From: Kiritimatiellota bacterium B12222
Lineage (GTDB): Bacteria; Verrucomicrobiota; Kiritimatiellia; SS1-B-03-39; UBA6053
Direction of reading: 5' to 3'
Assembly (NCBI GenBank): GCA_029719485.1
Contig: CP120722.1
Coordinates: forward strand, 3,968,001-4,032,000
DNA: 64,000 bases
In this document: piece by piece, positions 62,232 through 64,000 of the stretch
Position numbering within the stretch: position 1 is the stretch's first letter
Layout: each line of letters opens with the position of its first letter
The notes under the pieces: model-generated
Seen by the model: the letters and a program-made list of their open reading frames with translations, nothing else
Told to the model about the DNA's origin: nothing
Database searches by the model: none
Position numbers and translations under genes: made by a program

Positions 62232-62333
62232 AGGGCCCCGGAGGGGTCCGGGCATTTAGCTTGGGGTCAGCGACGCAGGAGCGCAGCCCCAAGTAACACA
62301 CATATCCATATCAGGGCCCCGGAGGGGTCCGGG
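62232..62333. repeat. Two copies of a GGGCCCCGGAGGGGTCCGGG hairpin element
   Basis: Identical 21-bp copies at 62232-62252 and 62313-62333 downstream of the XylR-type gene, with the additional arms TTGGGG / CCCCAA between them. They could terminate or insulate transcripts of the two convergent genes; no T-tract follows. Confidence 0.75.
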
Positions 62334-62425
62334 AAACACGTTTCATATCAAAAACATGTGGCTCGAGATAAACACCCCTGCCGTCCTCACGACCAACCGC
62401 CTACAAAAATAAAACCGGTTCTCCG

Positions 62426-62797
62426 CTACATCTCCGCCTGATGAAAAACAAACTCCGCCACCGGCACCCCACCAATCAAATGTTCCTGGATGATGCGTTC
62501 CAACACGTCCGGCGTGCAGGAGTGATACCACACCCCTTCCGGATACACCACCGCGATGGGCCCATTCATACACACCCGCAGACAATTGGCTTTGGTCCGA
62601 TACACCCCACCCTCCCCGGTCAACTTTAAGTCATTGAGCCGGCTTTTCAAAAAGTCCCAGGACTCTAAACTCTTCTTGAGACCACAACATTTCGGTTTGG
62701 TCTGATCACAACAGAGGAAAATATGATGACGGAGTTGAGGAATCCCCAGTCTTTCCGCTTCAGTCTGTAGCTTTTCTAAATGAGCTGGCGTCGTCAT
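62426..62797 (-). CDS. Thioredoxin-like [2Fe-2S] ferredoxin
   Basis: 123 aa. The four cluster-type cysteines lie in [19 protein letters not shown] (first pair region) and [20 protein letters not shown] (second), the pattern of shethna-type/thioredoxin-like ferredoxins that carry electrons in the cytoplasm. ATG 62797 is preferred ([10 protein letters not shown]); an earlier frame to 62824 overlaps the upstream gene. It starts 5 nt after that gene. Confidence 0.85.
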   Translation of the reverse strand: MTTPAHLEKLQTEAERLGIPQLRHHIFLCCDQTKPKCCGLKKSLESWDFLKSRLNDLKLTGEGGVYRTKANCLRVCMNGPIAVVYPEGVWYHSCTPDVLERIIQEHLIGGVPVAEFVFHQAEM

Positions 62798-62802
62798 AAA
62801 AA

Positions 62803-63147
62803 TTAAGGGTTGGGTAAAATCCAAATACTGTTCATACGAATTTCCGCATGGGTAGCAGTTTGACGTAAAATCATGGCAAACGCATCTAACCCACTCACCC
62901 CACGCAAATCAAGCGTCACCTCTTTTGATAACGCTTCTGTTTCTGGAGGAATGACAAAGTTCACTTGCTTAGATTTGGTTTTTGTCAATTCGCGCAACTC
63001 CGCAATCGCATCACTCAGCGACACATTCACCAAGGTAAATTCCTGAAGCACCGTCTCTTTCAATAAGTGGGTATTCGCCGGGGAAGCACTATCCGCAAAC
63101 GCAAACGAGCCCCACAACAAACCAATCATCATGCATAAAGTCTTCAT
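62803..63147 (-). CDS. Small exported STN-like protein
   Basis: 114 aa. Signal peptide [20 protein letters not shown], then a single domain: [60 protein letters not shown], the beta-alpha-beta pattern of secretin/TonB short N-terminal domains, ending soon after. It is a free-standing version of the domain also seen in the lipoprotein at 8781-9902. Followed 5 nt later by the ferredoxin gene. Confidence 0.65.
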   Translation of the reverse strand: MKTLCMMIGLLWGSFAFADSASPANTHLLKETVLQEFTLVNVSLSDAIAELRELTKTKSKQVNFVIPPETEALSKEVTLDLRGVSGLDAFAMILRQTATHAEIRMNSIWILPNP

Positions 63148-63366
63148 AAGAACAGCATGCCCTTTCCGACCCTCGGAAACCAGAACAAAAACTTTTCCGA
63201 ACCTCGGAAGTATAAATCCATCACGGCAAAATCTTCACAGAACTCCGTTCTACGTCAGTGACGTCGCCCTACATCATCATGCGGCCTGAATGGTCCTGCA
63301 CCATAAAGGACAACATCCAAGCACATAAAAGGAGTCCACCACAGACGGCCCGAAAAAATCAGCCGA

Positions 63367-63993
63367 TTATCTACGAACCAAATACCGACCCAGCATCCCT
63401 ACAAATGCGATTCCCATCAAAACCAAACTGGAGAGCTCGGGTACAACCACCAGAGAAATATTATCCACATCTAAGCCGTAAAAGAACCCTCCATTTGAGA
63501 TAGAAAATTCAACCGAATCAAGATTTCCCCAAGTAGAATCAAACGTAATATCATCTACAAAAGCATCACCTGGTGTTTCACTTGAAACAACTTTGTGAAT
63601 CACCGTCCCACCACCTGATTGATTCCCTGTAAGCGTCAACGTGGACGCACCAAATCCCCCACCCTCGGCAAACAATCCAGCCTGCATACTCAAAAGCGAA
63701 AAAGGTGAGCCCAAGTTGGACGTGAGGGTTAACGAAAGTACATTTGCCCCAAAATTCCCCGTGAAAGTAAGATAGTCAGAAGGATCCATTCTGATTTCAT
63801 CAATGATTTCATCCAAAACCAACGGTGCATCGCCTGTACCGCTCGCTGTAAACGTAAATCCACTCTCCGTATAAGGAAAGCCATCAGAAATCGAAGTCCC
63901 CTGTTCACCTTCAAAACCAATAAGCACCGCTCCTTGCACCGAAAGACTAACCAAAAATATGAATACCACTGATAGACTGTTACGAAAAATCAT
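63367..63993 (-). CDS. PEP-CTERM-like surface protein at window end
   Basis: 208 aa from ATG 63993. Signal peptide MIFRNSLSVVFIFLVSLSVQ, a Gly/Ser/Thr-rich beta-type mature region (LTFTGNFGANVLSLTLTSNL) and C-terminal VVPELSSLVLMGIAFVGMLG with RYLVRR; PEL in place of PEP is a tolerated variant. The frame is open to the window edge (TTG 63999), so an earlier start cannot be excluded, but the signal peptide argues for 63993. The 219-bp gap 63148-63366 upstream of its end shows nothing. Confidence 0.78.
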   Translation of the reverse strand: MIFRNSLSVVFIFLVSLSVQGAVLIGFEGEQGTSISDGFPYTESGFTFTASGTGDAPLVLDEIIDEIRMDPSDYLTFTGNFGANVLSLTLTSNLGSPFSLLSMQAGLFAEGGGFGASTLTLTGNQSGGGTVIHKVVSSETPGDAFVDDITFDSTWGNLDSVEFSISNGGFFYGLDVDNISLVVVPELSSLVLMGIAFVGMLGRYLVRR

Positions 63994-64000
63994 TATCAAA

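Overview
The window looks like part of a chromosome from a Gram-negative member of the PVC group, most likely Verrucomicrobiota (lower rank not determinable by eye). This rests on several genes with a C-terminal PEP-CTERM sorting signal, a TonB-dependent outer-membrane receptor, a mevalonate-pathway HMG-CoA synthase, and many small purine-loop hairpin repeats between genes. Base composition is fairly even across core and accessory genes, and no rRNA, tRNA, CRISPR array, transposase or phage gene was found.

Layout. 1-8.4 kb: the 3' part of mvaS, then a membrane glycosylation block (two GT39-like GT-C proteins, a UbiA-family prenyltransferase resembling decaprenyl-phosphate phosphoribosyltransferase, and a DUF2079 protein), which could make and use a polyprenyl-phosphate sugar. 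8.4-12.8 kb: a small tyrosine-phosphatase-like protein, an unusual lipoprotein with an STN-like domain, a Sel1-repeat protein and a CPA2 antiporter fused to a PTS EIIA domain. 12.8-15.6 kb: argH followed in the same operon by a sigma-like protein, an unknown protein and a 15-codon ORF leading into the antiporter. 15.7-20.8 kb: srkA, then an overlapping GT4 glycosyltransferase / LpxH-like phosphoesterase pair and a GH67-like protein. 21-26.7 kb: a truncated S10 ribosomal cluster (rpsJ-rplC-rplD-rplW-rplB-rpsS) closed by a terminator, with fusA upstream; a short EF-G C-terminal remnant lies between fusA and rpsJ. 26.9-34.6 kb: an interrupted PEP-CTERM gene, a PaaX-like regulator bracketed by two copies of a palindrome, a sigma54-type two-component system with a third membrane gene, a SLC13/DASS transporter, and the secreted alpha/alpha-toroid protein that ends the next operon. 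34.6-44.7 kb: a MacB-type ABC exporter and TonB receptor operon, a ModF-like double ABC ATPase with an AcuI-type reductase, a glutamine amidotransferase and a CDP-alcohol phosphatidyltransferase. 44.8-45.5 kb: a 241-bp tandem array made of hairpins. 45.6-51.8 kb: cbpA-like dnaJ, then a six-gene biosynthetic operon argD-argG-dapA-dapB-folK-yidD. 51.9-54.6 kb: an NmrA-type oxidoreductase and divergent AraC regulator lying between two perfect 96-bp direct repeats. 54.7-64 kb: PEP-CTERM proteins (one FGE-sulfatase-like), AraC and XylR-type regulators, argB, an M14 carboxypeptidase coupled to a PEP-CTERM gene, and an STN-like protein with a thioredoxin-like [2Fe-2S] ferredoxin.

Most core genes are ordinary. 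The points that deserve a second look are the palindrome pair around the PaaX-like gene, the ABC exporter/TonB receptor/alpha-toroid operon, the 96-bp repeats, the 17-nt overlap architecture and minigene in the argH-antiporter operon, the EF-G remnant before rpsJ, and the extensive hairpin-repeat families.
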